The notes: generated by a model not told the origin, from the sequence alone. DNA of 33,969 bases from Robiginitomaculum sp. (GCA_002733805.1 NVXG01000033.1:67666-101634), one strand, 5' to 3'. Positions 8,421 through 16,950 are shown, counted from the stretch's first letter. Numbers and translations are program-made.

Positions 8421-11400
8421 ATGATCAGCTTGAAACAACTTGCAGGCGGCGTTGCCGTTGCTGCAATTTCCATCTCCATCGCCGGTGGCGCGATGGCGCA
8501 ACAAATTACTTCTTCTATTCACGGTGTTGTAACCAATAGTGCAGGCGCAGCCGTTTCCGGTGCGTCCGTTACGATTTTGCACACACCTACGGGTCGTGCG
8601 ACCCGACAAGTCAGTGGTGCTGGCGGTGTCTTTGATGCGACCGGCCTTCGGGTTGGTGGTCCGTACATTGTTACGGTTACGGCGCCCGGCCAATCTGCGT
8701 ACCGGCAGGAAGATGTATTCCTGACCTTGGGCGAAACTTTCCCTATGGGCATCCAATTGGGTGCAGCCGACGCTGACGAGATCATCGTAACTGCGCGACG
8801 CACCAACGCGTCTGCCTTGTCTACCGGCCCCGGATCTGCATTTAACTTGCAGGAAATTGACGGCGTTGCTTCCATTGGACGTGATTTCAAGGATGTGGCC
8901 CGGACTGACCCTCTGGTCTATCTGGATCCAACTAACCAAAATGCCATCTCTATCGGTGGTGGCAACAACCGGTTCATCTCGATCACAGTTGATGGCGTGC
9001 CATCAAATGATGACTTTGGTTTGAATAACTCGGGTTTCCCGACACTTCGCTCACCAATTTCACTGGACGCAATTGATCAGATCGCCGTTGAGACGACCCC
9101 GTTTGATGTTCAGTATTCAGGCTTTCAGTCCGGTACCATCAATGTGGTGACCAAGTCTGGTGACAATGAATTCCACGGTTCAGCTTTTGGCTTTCGCCGC
9201 AGCACTGGTTTGGCTGGTGACACCATTCAGGGTGCAACAGTTTCCAACCCACTCGATGAGTGGACCTATGGCGGCACCCTGAGTGGGCCGATCATTAAAG
9301 ACAAATTGTTCTTCTTTGGATCGTATGATTACTTCACAGGAAGTCAGGCGATCGGCACCGGTCCTGCTGGCGGTGGGTTTGCCAGAACGGTTACTGGTGT
9401 CAGCTTGGCTGATGTTGATGCAGTTGGCGCCATTGCGCAGAGCACGTATGGTTTGAACGCCTTGGGTTTTGCCACAGGCAGTTTGTCCCAGACTGATGAA
9501 AAATGGCTGGGTAAAATTGACTGGAACATCAACGAAGATCACCGTGCCCAGTTCACCTATGCCTACAATACCGGCAATCAGGTGCGGGTTCAAAATACCT
9601 TTGGTAATCGCGCTGGCGACCAGTCCAACTGGTATAACAACACCCAGACCTTAAAAACCTATACGGGTAGTGTGTTTTCTGACTGGAACGAGAATTTCTC
9701 GACCGAAGTTCGGGTTTCTTACAAAGAACAAATCACCCAGCAAGAGCCTCTAGCGGGTCTTGATTTTGGTGAGTTGGTGGTTCGCTTGGAACCAGGCTTT
9801 TCAACCACCGGTCAAGATGGTGGACAAATTCACTTTGGCCCGGATGTGTTCCGTCATGCCAATGCGTTGAACAATGATACAACCCTGTTCCGGTTCAAAG
9901 GTGACTATTCCGTAGGTAATCACTTGATCACTGGTGGTGTGGAGCGTACCGATTTGAATGTGTTCAACTTGTTTGTTCCGTTCTCTAGGGGTACCTATAC
10001 CTTTAACTCGGTTGCAGATTTTGCAGCGGGCGTCGCCAGTGGCGGCCTATTCTATCAAAATGCCATTACCAATGATTCCAATGATGGTTCGGCGACATTT
10101 GGCGTCGATACCACATCGGTTTATTTGCAAGACAGATGGTCGGCTACTGAGGACCTCACTCTGGTCTATGGCGTTCGGTATGAGAAGGTCAAAGCCAGTG
10201 ATGCTATCCGGCCGAACCCGGTGTTTCAGGCTCGGTATGGTTTCACCAACAATGCGCCGGTTGATGCCGACATCATCCTGCCACGGATTGGATTTAACTG
10301 GGCCCATAATGACAATGTCACCTTCCGCGGTGGTATTGGCCGGTTTGGTGGTGGTAATCCAAATGTATGGATTTCCAATTCCTACTCAAATGACGGCGTA
10401 ACTATTGCTAGCACATTTGTACCAGGCTTCCTGCTACCAGTTGTTGACGGTCAAAACGTACCAGCTATTGCGACCGGTGCTCTGGTTGCCGGACAAGGTA
10501 CAACCAACTCAACCGATCCAAACTTTGAAATTCCATCTGTATGGAAAGCAAGCTTTGGTGTTGACTTAAATGGCGACATTCCGTTCATCGGCGAAGCACT
10601 TGGCTTCTTGGGCACGGATTGGCACGCAACGGCTGACATCATCAAATCAACCTCGCAAAACGCTGTGTTCTGGCGTGATTTGACCTGTACGCAGACCAGT
10701 TCTGCCTCAGACGGTCGTCCGATCAATACTTGTGATACCAACCGTTCAGACATCCAATTAACCAATGTGGATAAAGGCCATGGTACGATCATTTCGTTCT
10801 TGGCTGAGAAGTCATTTGATAATGGCGTCGATATACGCGGTACCTACACCCATATGGATGTAGAAGATTCCAATTCGGGTGTTAGCTCGACCGCTTCTTC
10901 TAATCTGGGTCGCAATGCAACTTCAGATCGCAACAATGCGGTGACCAGTACAGCCAACTATGAGCGCGAGCATCGTTTTACCTTTAACATCAACTATGCG
11001 CGCAATATCTTTGGTGACAACCAGACCCGCTTTACCCTGTTTGGCGAAGAGCGTTCGGGACAACCTTTCAGTTACACCTTTGATGATCGGACCAATCGTG
11101 GTTCGCTTAGCATATTTGGTAACAATCGGGGTGTCGCGCGTCGTGACTCACAATTGTTCTATGTGCCAACCGGCGCGGCTGACCCTAATGTTGATCTGAG
11201 CGGTATTGGTGATCAAAATGCCTTCTTCGCATTTCTGGAAAGCTCAGGCTTGAATGAATATGCCGGGCAAATTGCACCGCGTAATGGGTTCCAGAGTGAC
11301 TGGGTTAGCCGTTGGGATCTGCGGATTTCGCAAGAAGTTCCAGGGTTCTTCCCAGTTGGTGCCAAAGGCGTATTCTATCTTGATATTCAAAATATCGGCA

Positions 11401-11588
11401 ATCTGATCGATAGTGATTGGGGCGTCTATAATCAGGTAAGCTTCCCGTTTGTTGAGCCAGTGGTGATTGCCAGTGTGTCCCCAACCGGACAATTGCAGTA
11501 CTCTGGTTTCCCACGCAACTCGCGTAAGGGTAACGACCGTGGTGCATCTTTGTGGTCAGCGCAGGTTGGTTTCAAGTTCAAATTCTGA
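8421..11588 (+). CDS. TonB-dependent outer-membrane receptor, Oar-like, with N-terminal carboxypeptidase-regulatory domain
   Basis: 1055 residues from the ATG at 8421, chosen because a GGGGGA lies 5 nt upstream and a signal peptide follows directly, with likely cleavage at AMA-QQ after residue 26. Residues about 30-110 form a carboxypeptidase-regulatory-like beta-sandwich (SIHGVVTNSAGAAVSGASVT). A plug domain follows (ADEIIVTARR, then ITVDGVPSNDD and GTINVVTKSGDNEFHGSA), then a very large beta-barrel ending in VGFKFKF with the terminal aromatic used for barrel insertion. Such Oar-like receptors take up or bind large or scarce nutrients with energy from TonB. The substrate is unknown. The PHO-box-like site and neighbouring nucleotidase and phosphonate-type transporter point to a phosphorus compound. 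A bidirectional terminator ends the gene. Confidence 0.9.
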   Translation: MISLKQLAGGVAVAAISISIAGGAMAQQITSSIHGVVTNSAGAAVSGASVTILHTPTGRATRQVSGAGGVFDATGLRVGGPYIVTVTAPGQSAYRQEDVFLTLGETFPMGIQLGAADADEIIVTARRTNASALSTGPGSAFNLQEIDGVASIGRDFKDVARTDPLVYLDPTNQNAISIGGGNNRFISITVDGVPSNDDFGLNNSGFPTLRSPISLDAIDQIAVETTPFDVQYSGFQSGTINVVTKSGDNEFHGSAFGFRRSTGLAGDTIQGATVSNPLDEWTYGGTLSGPIIKDKLFFFGSYDYFTGSQAIGTGPAGGGFARTVTGVSLADVDAVGAIAQSTYGLNALGFATGSLSQTDEKWLGKIDWNINEDHRAQFTYAYNTGNQVRVQNTFGNRAGDQSNWYNNTQTLKTYTGSVFSDWNENFSTEVRVSYKEQITQQEPLAGLDFGELVVRLEPGFSTTGQDGGQIHFGPDVFRHANALNNDTTLFRFKGDYSVGNHLITGGVERTDLNVFNLFVPFSRGTYTFNSVADFAAGVASGGLFYQNAITNDSNDGSATFGVDTTSVYLQDRWSATEDLTLVYGVRYEKVKASDAIRPNPVFQARYGFTNNAPVDADIILPRIGFNWAHNDNVTFRGGIGRFGGGNPNVWISNSYSNDGVTIASTFVPGFLLPVVDGQNVPAIATGALVAGQGTTNSTDPNFEIPSVWKASFGVDLNGDIPFIGEALGFLGTDWHATADIIKSTSQNAVFWRDLTCTQTSSASDGRPINTCDTNRSDIQLTNVDKGHGTIISFLAEKSFDNGVDIRGTYTHMDVEDSNSGVSSTASSNLGRNATSDRNNAVTSTANYEREHRFTFNINYARNIFGDNQTRFTLFGEERSGQPFSYTFDDRTNRGSLSIFGNNRGVARRDSQLFYVPTGAADPNVDLSGIGDQNAFFAFLESSGLNEYAGQIAPRNGFQSDWVSRWDLRISQEVPGFFPVGAKGVFYLDIQNIGNLIDSDWGVYNQVSFPFVEPVVIASVSPTGQLQYSGFPRNSRKGNDRGASLWSAQVGFKFKF

Positions 11589-11612
11589 TCCAATGGATCA
11601 AAATTCAAATAC

Positions 11613-11644
11613 AAAAGGGCGGCTCCTGTGGGCCGCCCTTTTTT
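11613..11644. terminator. bidirectional rho-independent terminator
   Basis: Perfect GGGCGGC (11617-11623) and GCCGCCC (11632-11638) arms with an 8-nt loop are flanked by A4 on the left and a T-run on the right. It therefore works for the TonB receptor on the plus strand and, read on the minus strand, for the convergent surE-like gene. Confidence 0.9.
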
Positions 11645-11665
11645 AATGTCGATGGGTTGGGGTTT

Positions 11666-12544
11666 TCAGTGAGTATCCAGCAAGGTACGCAGTGATTTCT
11701 CTTGAGCCGCTGGCTGCTCATTTTCCATCGGCAGGATGGTAATGGCGGCTTGTCCGTCCCGGATGATTGCTACATCGCTGCCCGGTGCCGCAGGTTCTCT
11801 CCACGCTAGTTTCAATTGGGTGCTGCTGCCGTCCTCATTCATCTCAAAGCCGATTTGCACCACGTTCATATCGGGTGCCGCAATGACGATATCAGACACG
11901 CTCCCTTTGGGATCGGACGGTAGATTGAAATTGAGCAAGACCGGCTCTGATTTAGCGGCGCAGATGGCCAAAGTTAAATCTCGAGACAGGTCCAGCGCGG
12001 CCACTGTCATGCCCGGTTCCTTGTCCCTGCCTACCGATATAGCCAAGCCTGGCAAGCCCCGGCCAACCCCTTCACGGGCTGCGCCAATGGTGCCGCTATA
12101 GCGTGCCGCATTGCCCCAATTGGTTCCATCATTCGGGCCAGACACCATTAGATCAGGCAGGCGGCCATAAATTTGTCCCACTTTCCATAAGCCAAACCGC
12201 GCCGCGATGACCGGGCTGGCCGCGATGGAAAATGCATGGGCCGCGCCGGTACCCTCAATCTGCTCGATGGCCAGTTCGCCGTGCCAGTCACCCAGTGCCG
12301 ATGACATGCCGCTATAATTGGTGTTTGGTGCCGAGATCACCAGTTCAACATGCGGGGCCAGATGACGGGCAAACCCGATCAGGTTTTTATTGGTAATACC
12401 GTCATCATTACTCATCAAAACCAGACACTTTTCTGCTGATTGTATGGGTTCAACCGCACAGGCACTGGTCCCTGCCAATAGCAGGACAGACAGCGCAACC
12501 GGAAAAACAGAGCGGGTTTTGAGGTGAAGTTTTGGGCAGTTCAT
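11666..12544 (-). CDS. exported SurE-like 5'/3'-nucleotidase
   Basis: 292 residues from the ATG at 12544, which has a GGAG 7 nt upstream. Two upstream codons could extend the frame to a TTG, but this is less likely. A Sec signal peptide spans residues 1-30, with an ACA-VE cleavage site; the Cys there is a poor lipobox because Thr is at -3. The SurE core follows: the metal-binding SNDDG at 45-49 (D47/D48), SAPNTNYSGMSSAL near 71-84, and PDLMVSGPNDGTNWGNAARY with YSGTIGAARE. SurE enzymes remove phosphate from nucleoside monophosphates and some polyphosphates, normally in the cytosol. An exported form beside a TonB receptor and a phosphonate-type ABC importer suggests periplasmic phosphate scavenging. 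Divergent from phnC. Confidence 0.85.
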   Translation of the reverse strand: MNCPKLHLKTRSVFPVALSVLLLAGTSACAVEPIQSAEKCLVLMSNDDGITNKNLIGFARHLAPHVELVISAPNTNYSGMSSALGDWHGELAIEQIEGTGAAHAFSIAASPVIAARFGLWKVGQIYGRLPDLMVSGPNDGTNWGNAARYSGTIGAAREGVGRGLPGLAISVGRDKEPGMTVAALDLSRDLTLAICAAKSEPVLLNFNLPSDPKGSVSDIVIAAPDMNVVQIGFEMNEDGSSTQLKLAWREPAAPGSDVAIIRDGQAAITILPMENEQPAAQEKSLRTLLDTH

Positions 12545-12604
12545 GAGCAATCTCCATCAATGTCAGAATTTAATCTTAAACCACTTGCCCTTGTGGCCCA
12601 ACCC

Positions 12605-12674
12605 GTCACAATGACTCCCCGAGTCGCGATTATGTCATGGATAAATGACAGGTGCGAAACGGGTGCCTGCACCC
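12605..12674. promoter_or_regulatory. cluster of four dyad symmetries in the surE/phnC divergent promoter region
   Basis: Within 70 bp lie GTCA-CAA-TGAC (12605-12615), GACTC-CCC-GAGTC (12613-12625, also two GANTC methylation sites), TGTCAT-GGATAA-ATGACA (12633-12650) and GGGTGC-CT-GCACCC (12661-12674). The minus strand reading into surE has a full CTGTCAT half-site (12651-12645), but the second PHO-box half 11 bp on is poor (3 of 7). The region is 182 bp between two divergent genes and probably holds both promoters. Which protein binds is unknown. Confidence 0.4.
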
Positions 12675-12726
12675 AAATGGACGTAGCGGACGAGAAGTCC
12701 GGGGTTGAATTGGGAAAAGGGCTTTC

Positions 12727-13533
12727 ATGGGCAAGCAAACTAAAAATGCGCCTGCATTACACGTGCAGGACACCAGTGTGGCGTTTGGTGATTTCATCGC
12801 ACTACATAACGCCGATTTGGTGCTCGAAATGGGTGAAATGGTTGCCCTGATTGGGGCTTCCGGCTCCGGTAAATCAACCTTGCTGCGGACCATTGACGGA
12901 TTGCAAGTGGCCAGCCCCGGTTCCGGTCGGATCGAGGTGTTCGGCCGTAAAGTGCAGCGCGATGGGCGGTTGGCCAAGGGACTGCATTACCGCCGCCGTG
13001 ATATCGGCATGATTTTTCAATCGTTCAATCTGGTCGGGCGGCTGAGCCTGTTTGCCAATGTGTTGATCGGTGCGTTGGGTCGTATTCCCGCATGGCGCGG
13101 CGCGCTGGGATTATACCCTGCTGAGGACCGAAAAATGGCTATGGATGCGCTAGAGCGGGTTGGCGTGGCCGAATTTGCCGGGCGGCGCGCTTCCAAGCTC
13201 TCCGGGGGCCAAAAACAACGGGGGGCCATTGCCCGGGCCTTGGTGCAGGGCGCGCAAATGATTTTGGCTGATGAGCCGATTGCCTCACTGGACCCGGTCT
13301 CGGCCCGTAAAGTGATGGAACAATTGCAAGAGCTAAATGAACGGGACGGAATTACCATTCTGGTCTCGCTGCATCAGGTGGATTTTGCCATTCGCTATTG
13401 CAAACGAGTGGTCGCCTTAAAGGCTGGCAGGATCATTTATGATGGCCCGGCCGACAAGATGACCAAAAAAGATATGATCGCCGTCTATGGCGACGAGTAT
13501 GAAGATGCATTTTGGTCAGCGGAGGCCGCGTAA
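12727..13533 (+). CDS. phnC: phosphonate-type ABC transporter ATP-binding protein PhnC
   Basis: 268 residues. It has a complete ABC ATPase: Walker A GASGSGKST at 43-51, Q-loop in IFQSFNL near 97-103, signature LSGGQ at 158-162, Walker B ILADEP at 179-184, and the switch His in SLHQVDFA. The length and the QSFNLVGRLSLFANVLIGALGR segment are typical of PhnC. It would energise import of phosphonate, phosphite or a related oxyanion with the PhnDE protein encoded next; its TAA shares one base with that ATG (TAATG). The ATG is preceded by AAAAGGG at 5 nt. No C-P lyase or phosphonatase genes are in the window, so the true substrate is open. Confidence 0.92.
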   Translation: MGKQTKNAPALHVQDTSVAFGDFIALHNADLVLEMGEMVALIGASGSGKSTLLRTIDGLQVASPGSGRIEVFGRKVQRDGRLAKGLHYRRRDIGMIFQSFNLVGRLSLFANVLIGALGRIPAWRGALGLYPAEDRKMAMDALERVGVAEFAGRRASKLSGGQKQRGAIARALVQGAQMILADEPIASLDPVSARKVMEQLQELNERDGITILVSLHQVDFAIRYCKRVVALKAGRIIYDGPADKMTKKDMIAVYGDEYEDAFWSAEAA

Positions 13534-15470
13534 TGAAAAGCTCCTTTCTATCGGTAAAATTGGCCGTTCTGCTGCTTATCTCTATTGTGCTGCTGAGCAT
13601 TCCTTCCTCAGCGCAGGAAGAACCTCCGGTTCGTGAATTTAATTTCGGGATTATCACTACTGAGAGCTCGGACAATCTATCGACCCTGTGGGAACCGTTT
13701 CTGTACGATATGGGTCAGATGACTGGCATGAAGATCAACGCGTTTTTCGCGGCTGATTATTCCGGTATTATCGAGGCCATGCGCTTTGGCGAGGTGGAAG
13801 CGGCCTGGCTCTCCAACAAATCCGGGTTGGAAGCCGTACGCCGGTCCAATGGCGAAGTGTTTGCCAAGGCGACCTATCCGGATGGTGCGCCGGGCTATCG
13901 CTCCGTACTGCTGGTGCCGACGAATAGTCCCTTTAAAACCGTTGAGGACATTCTGGTCTGCGACAAGAGTATCAATTTTGGCATGGGCGATCCCAATTCG
14001 ACCTCTGGCACGTTAATGCCAATGGCCTATATTTTTGCGCCCAACGGCATTGTGCCTACCGAGTGCTTCAAGAATGTTCGTAATGCCACCCACGAAGCCA
14101 ATGGCTTGGCGGTGGCCAACGAGCTGCTTGATGTGGCGACCAATAACACGACCAATTTGAAGCGTCTGGCCCGGACTCGTCCAGAAATTTTGGACCGGGT
14201 GCGGGTGCTTTGGGAATCACCGTTGATCCAGACCGATCCGATTATCTGGCGCAAGGATTTGCCAGTCGAAGTGAAGCAAAAACTGCTGTATTTTTTCCTG
14301 ACCTATGGTCGCCGGGCTGATTCCGAGCAAGAATTGCAGCGCCAACGTGAAGTGCTGGGCGAGCTAGATTTCGGTATGTTTCTACCGGCGAATGATCATC
14401 ATCTGGACCCGATTATTCGGCTGGAAATCGTCCGCGATATTGCCTTGGCCCAGAGCAGCACCCGATTGGATGATGCGGAACGAGCTGAAATTTTAAAAGA
14501 CCTGCAAGCAAAACTGGCTTTGATGGAGGAGGCCGACGACGCGGCCATTATCAAGCCGAAAGGTATTTCCTCCTTTGAAGGCAGGGGGGTCAGAGGCGGC
14601 GGATTGAAAATCGAATGGAGCCGGATGATCTTTACGTTGACCGTGGGCTTGATCTCCTTCGGCTTCTTCTTTTGGTCCTCGGCCACCCGTGGAGCCGGCC
14701 CGATCACCTCGACCAAGGACCGTGTCTTTGATGCCGGGGTTTGGGCGGTCTTTATTGCGGCACTGGTCTGGGCTTTCGTGGCCGCAGAGATATTCAAAGC
14801 TCCCCTTTTGGTCTCCAATGGCGATCGAATGGCCGAATATGCCGAAGGGTTCCTGCACCTCGACTGGACAGAGGGCGGGCTTTATTTGCAACAAATGTCG
14901 GTGACCATCCAAATCGCCCTGTGGGGTACATTCTTGGCGGTGATCGCGGCCATTCCGTTTGGTTTGCTGTCGGCGCGCAATGTGGCTCCGGCCCCGGTAG
15001 TGTTTGTGGTGCGCCGGACCATGGACGTGTTTCGCTCGGTCAACGAATTGGTGGTTGGCACCATGTTTGTGGTCACGGTGGGCCTTGGCCCGTTTGCCGG
15101 AGTGATGGCGCTGGCCATTCATACCACTGGTGTGTTGGCCAAATTGTTCTCGGAAGCGGTCGAGGCGATGGATCCCGGGCCAGTTGAGGGTGTGCGCGCC
15201 ACAGGTGCCCGACCGATCCACGAAGTGGTGTGGGGCGTGATCCCACAAGTCGCACCGCTTTGGACCTCCTATGCCCTGTATCGGTTCGAGAGCAATACCC
15301 GCTCAGCCACCATTTTGGGTCTGATCGGAGCCGGTGGCATTGGACAATTATTGTTCGAACAAATCCGCTCTTTCCAATACGGAAAAACCGCTGCCATTCT
15401 GCTAATCATCATTGTGGCCGTAACTTTGGTTGATTTCTTGAGCCAAGTATTACGCAAGCGCCTGATGTAG
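13533..15470 (+). CDS. PhnD-PhnE fusion: phosphonate-type binding protein joined to its permease
   Basis: 645 residues in one unbroken frame, started at the ATG overlapping the phnC stop, with GGAGG 7 nt upstream. Residues 1-28 are a signal sequence (cleavage near SSA-QE). Residues about 33-335 are a full PhnD-like binding protein, with DYSGIIEAMRFGEVEAAWLS (75-94) and the anion-binding DPNSTSGTLMP (153-163). After a charged linker come hydrophobic segments at about 365-381 and 401-420, then a complete PhnE permease to residue 645, with the EAA-type coupling loop near 541-572 (VEGVRATGARP) and LGLIGAGGIGQLL. PhnD and PhnE are usually separate genes. Fusion tethers one or two binding domains to each transporter, as in GlnPQ or OpuA. 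It faces the convergent YaaA-like gene with a gap of 9 bp. Confidence 0.92.
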   Translation: MKSSFLSVKLAVLLLISIVLLSIPSSAQEEPPVREFNFGIITTESSDNLSTLWEPFLYDMGQMTGMKINAFFAADYSGIIEAMRFGEVEAAWLSNKSGLEAVRRSNGEVFAKATYPDGAPGYRSVLLVPTNSPFKTVEDILVCDKSINFGMGDPNSTSGTLMPMAYIFAPNGIVPTECFKNVRNATHEANGLAVANELLDVATNNTTNLKRLARTRPEILDRVRVLWESPLIQTDPIIWRKDLPVEVKQKLLYFFLTYGRRADSEQELQRQREVLGELDFGMFLPANDHHLDPIIRLEIVRDIALAQSSTRLDDAERAEILKDLQAKLALMEEADDAAIIKPKGISSFEGRGVRGGGLKIEWSRMIFTLTVGLISFGFFFWSSATRGAGPITSTKDRVFDAGVWAVFIAALVWAFVAAEIFKAPLLVSNGDRMAEYAEGFLHLDWTEGGLYLQQMSVTIQIALWGTFLAVIAAIPFGLLSARNVAPAPVVFVVRRTMDVFRSVNELVVGTMFVVTVGLGPFAGVMALAIHTTGVLAKLFSEAVEAMDPGPVEGVRATGARPIHEVVWGVIPQVAPLWTSYALYRFESNTRSATILGLIGAGGIGQLLFEQIRSFQYGKTAAILLIIIVAVTLVDFLSQVLRKRLM

Positions 15471-15479
15471 GTTGCTGTT

Positions 15480-16133
15480 TTAACCAGAGAACTTGTTGTC
15501 AATAATTGCCTGAGCGCACTGATAGTGCCAGTTGGTGCGAGTGCTGGTGTGATAGCGTAAGATGTTACAACCCGGCGGATCTGGTGGGATACCTGAATTG
15601 TAAACAACAATCCGTTGATTTGTAATATGTGAAGTCAATTTACAAAAAAGTGGGATATAGTCTTTTCCTCCCAAGAATATGACGGGTTCATCCGTATTGG
15701 ATTTAAGCATTGTAAAGTCATTGTAATGGTCCTTTTTACGCCTGTGTTTATAGGCTTCGGCGCTCTGGCTAAATGTAATGTCGTATGCCGGCGTCAGAAA
15801 GTCTGAGGCAATCAAACCCCATCCAGCCGACAAGATATAGATTTGGTCCTTGCCGAATTTGGCAATCAAATTTCTATAGGCAAGAGGTAAATATAATGAG
15901 CCAGCTGTGGACAAATTTAGGGGATTATTTTTTGGGTTTTTGTTAATCTCTATTAGTTGGTCTCGCCAGGAAATACCATCCAAGTTGATGTCATCGGGGT
16001 GAGCATGGTGAAAGTTTGGGGTTTCTGGAGCAATATCCGGCTTTGCGACAAACAAGATAGGCCGCCCATTTGCATCTCTGAGGTGACTTGCATCCGGCCT
16101 TTTACGCCCGGCGCACTGGATAACTATTTTCAT
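15480..16133 (-). CDS. YaaA/DUF6884-like protein of unknown function
   Basis: 217 residues, ATG with GAGG 8 nt upstream. Not a named gene. The N-terminus has IQCAGRKRP (5-13), and the middle has IYILSAGWGLI (98-108) and PAYDITFS (115-122). This C..K start followed by an LSA-x-GLI motif and a conserved YD is the signature order of the YaaA/DUF6884-type fold, found in peroxide-stress YaaA and in domains of deazaguanine-handling proteins. The similarity is at motif level only. VIFLGGKDYIPLF near the C-terminus is a further likely conserved strand. It follows the GIY-YIG-like gene by 2 nt, so the two are almost surely one operon. Base composition is visibly more AT-rich than the flanks, suggesting recent gain. 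DNA modification, nucleic-acid binding and defence are guesses. Confidence 0.6.
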   Translation of the reverse strand: MKIVIQCAGRKRPDASHLRDANGRPILFVAKPDIAPETPNFHHAHPDDINLDGISWRDQLIEINKNPKNNPLNLSTAGSLYLPLAYRNLIAKFGKDQIYILSAGWGLIASDFLTPAYDITFSQSAEAYKHRRKKDHYNDFTMLKSNTDEPVIFLGGKDYIPLFCKLTSHITNQRIVVYNSGIPPDPPGCNILRYHTSTRTNWHYQCAQAIIDNKFSG

Positions 16134-16135
16134 TT

Positions 16136-16837
16136 CTAATACCTCATCCCACCCACTAACTGTTCCAACAAATCTAGGAATGATGGGTCATAATTTTCTG
16201 TTACATGATTTGAGTTCCACAAGTTGGAACCTCGGACTTTTTCTCGATTACAGTCGTGCCCAAGCCATGATGATGATGCTTGATCCATTGAAGAACGACC
16301 ATAATTGCTAAGGAGAGCAATAGAATTTCGTTCGATCATACCGCGCATATTAGGCCCTTTCGTCGGGTGATCTATTTCAAGCCACAAGAATGGCATTGCT
16401 CCAATAATGGTACTTACCCGCTTTTCAAGACTTTGCTCCTTTTCCCGAATTTCTCGTGGTGCCGATGAGCCTTTGCCCCAAGTCTGATGTGTATCGCCGT
16501 CTTGTTTGAGTAAAGATGTCCCTACAATGAGTCTCAAAATCGAGCCTCTGTGATTGCCACCACCAGACTTTGCCGAACCCCGATGTTGAGATAACCTATG
16601 CCAGAGGCTTGTCTTTGACGTGGCAGTTAGGCCATGCGTGCCAATCCTGACAACTTTGTTTCCAGCCCCTGAGTGGGACCTCAGTTCGTTTTCCTCAAAA
16701 AAGAAATAAATGCCCTTTTGGGGCCATTGCATCCTGCCTGTTGCTTGCGAGAGAAGTCGAGGGCCTCCAATCTTATTTTCCAACGTTAAAAGAGCCGCAT
16801 AAAATCGTCGTAAATATTCAAGTCTGTTTTTATTCAT
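16136..16837 (-). CDS. GIY-YIG-like nuclease-type protein, partner of the YaaA-like protein
   Basis: 233 residues. It has the GIY-YIG layout: GIYFFFE starting at G42, then VVRIGTHGL (62-70) in the place of YIG, a helix with R81 and R86 in SLWHRLSQHRG, a Glu in the later helix (E169 in MIERNSIALLSN), and Asn residues in LWNSNHV (206-212). These match the usual catalytic Tyr, Arg, Glu and Asn positions, though the YIG Tyr is replaced by V/R. NHRGSILRLIVG (95-106) and MPFLWLEI look strongly conserved. It would cut or bind DNA if active. The ATG lacks a Shine-Dalgarno sequence on its own strand. First gene of a two-gene unit, divergent from parDE by 113 bp of AT-rich sequence. Not a family I can name. 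Confidence 0.6.
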   Translation of the reverse strand: MNKNRLEYLRRFYAALLTLENKIGGPRLLSQATGRMQWPQKGIYFFFEENELRSHSGAGNKVVRIGTHGLTATSKTSLWHRLSQHRGSAKSGGGNHRGSILRLIVGTSLLKQDGDTHQTWGKGSSAPREIREKEQSLEKRVSTIIGAMPFLWLEIDHPTKGPNMRGMIERNSIALLSNYGRSSMDQASSSWLGHDCNREKVRGSNLWNSNHVTENYDPSFLDLLEQLVGGMRY

Positions 16838-16899
16838 TAGGAGATAATATAAACAAGCCTAGGTTTGTCCAACAACTCACCAGAACCTTATTTCAAAAT

Positions 16900-16935
16900 T
16901 TTCCAAATATTATTAAATATGATATACTGGTACCA
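16900..16935 (+). promoter_or_regulatory. probable parDE promoter and operator
   Basis: TTTCCA (16900-16905) and TATACT (16923-16928) are spaced by 17 bp, a reasonable sigma-70 pair in a very AT-rich stretch. The palindrome TGGTACCA (16928-16935) overlaps the end of the -10 box, where the antitoxin of ParDE systems normally represses its own operon. A GAGG ribosome site precedes the parD ATG. Confidence 0.45.
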
Positions 16936-16950
16936 AAGTGAGGATTAACT

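Noticed and set aside
11666..12550. SurE-like protein as a lipoprotein (Cys in the signal peptide)
   Set aside because: The residue at -3 of the Cys is Thr, a poor lipobox, while ACA gives a good signal peptidase I site; I called it a soluble exported protein.
12634..12651. Full PHO box for surE on the minus strand
   Set aside because: One half-site is perfect, but the second, 11 bp on, matches only 3 of 7, so I left it as part of the dyad cluster.
14493..15248. 251-codon minus-strand reading frame opposite phnDE
   Set aside because: Lies entirely antisense to the well-supported permease domain. Its translation is low-complexity His/Gly/Arg-rich with no recognisable motif, as expected for a shadow frame.
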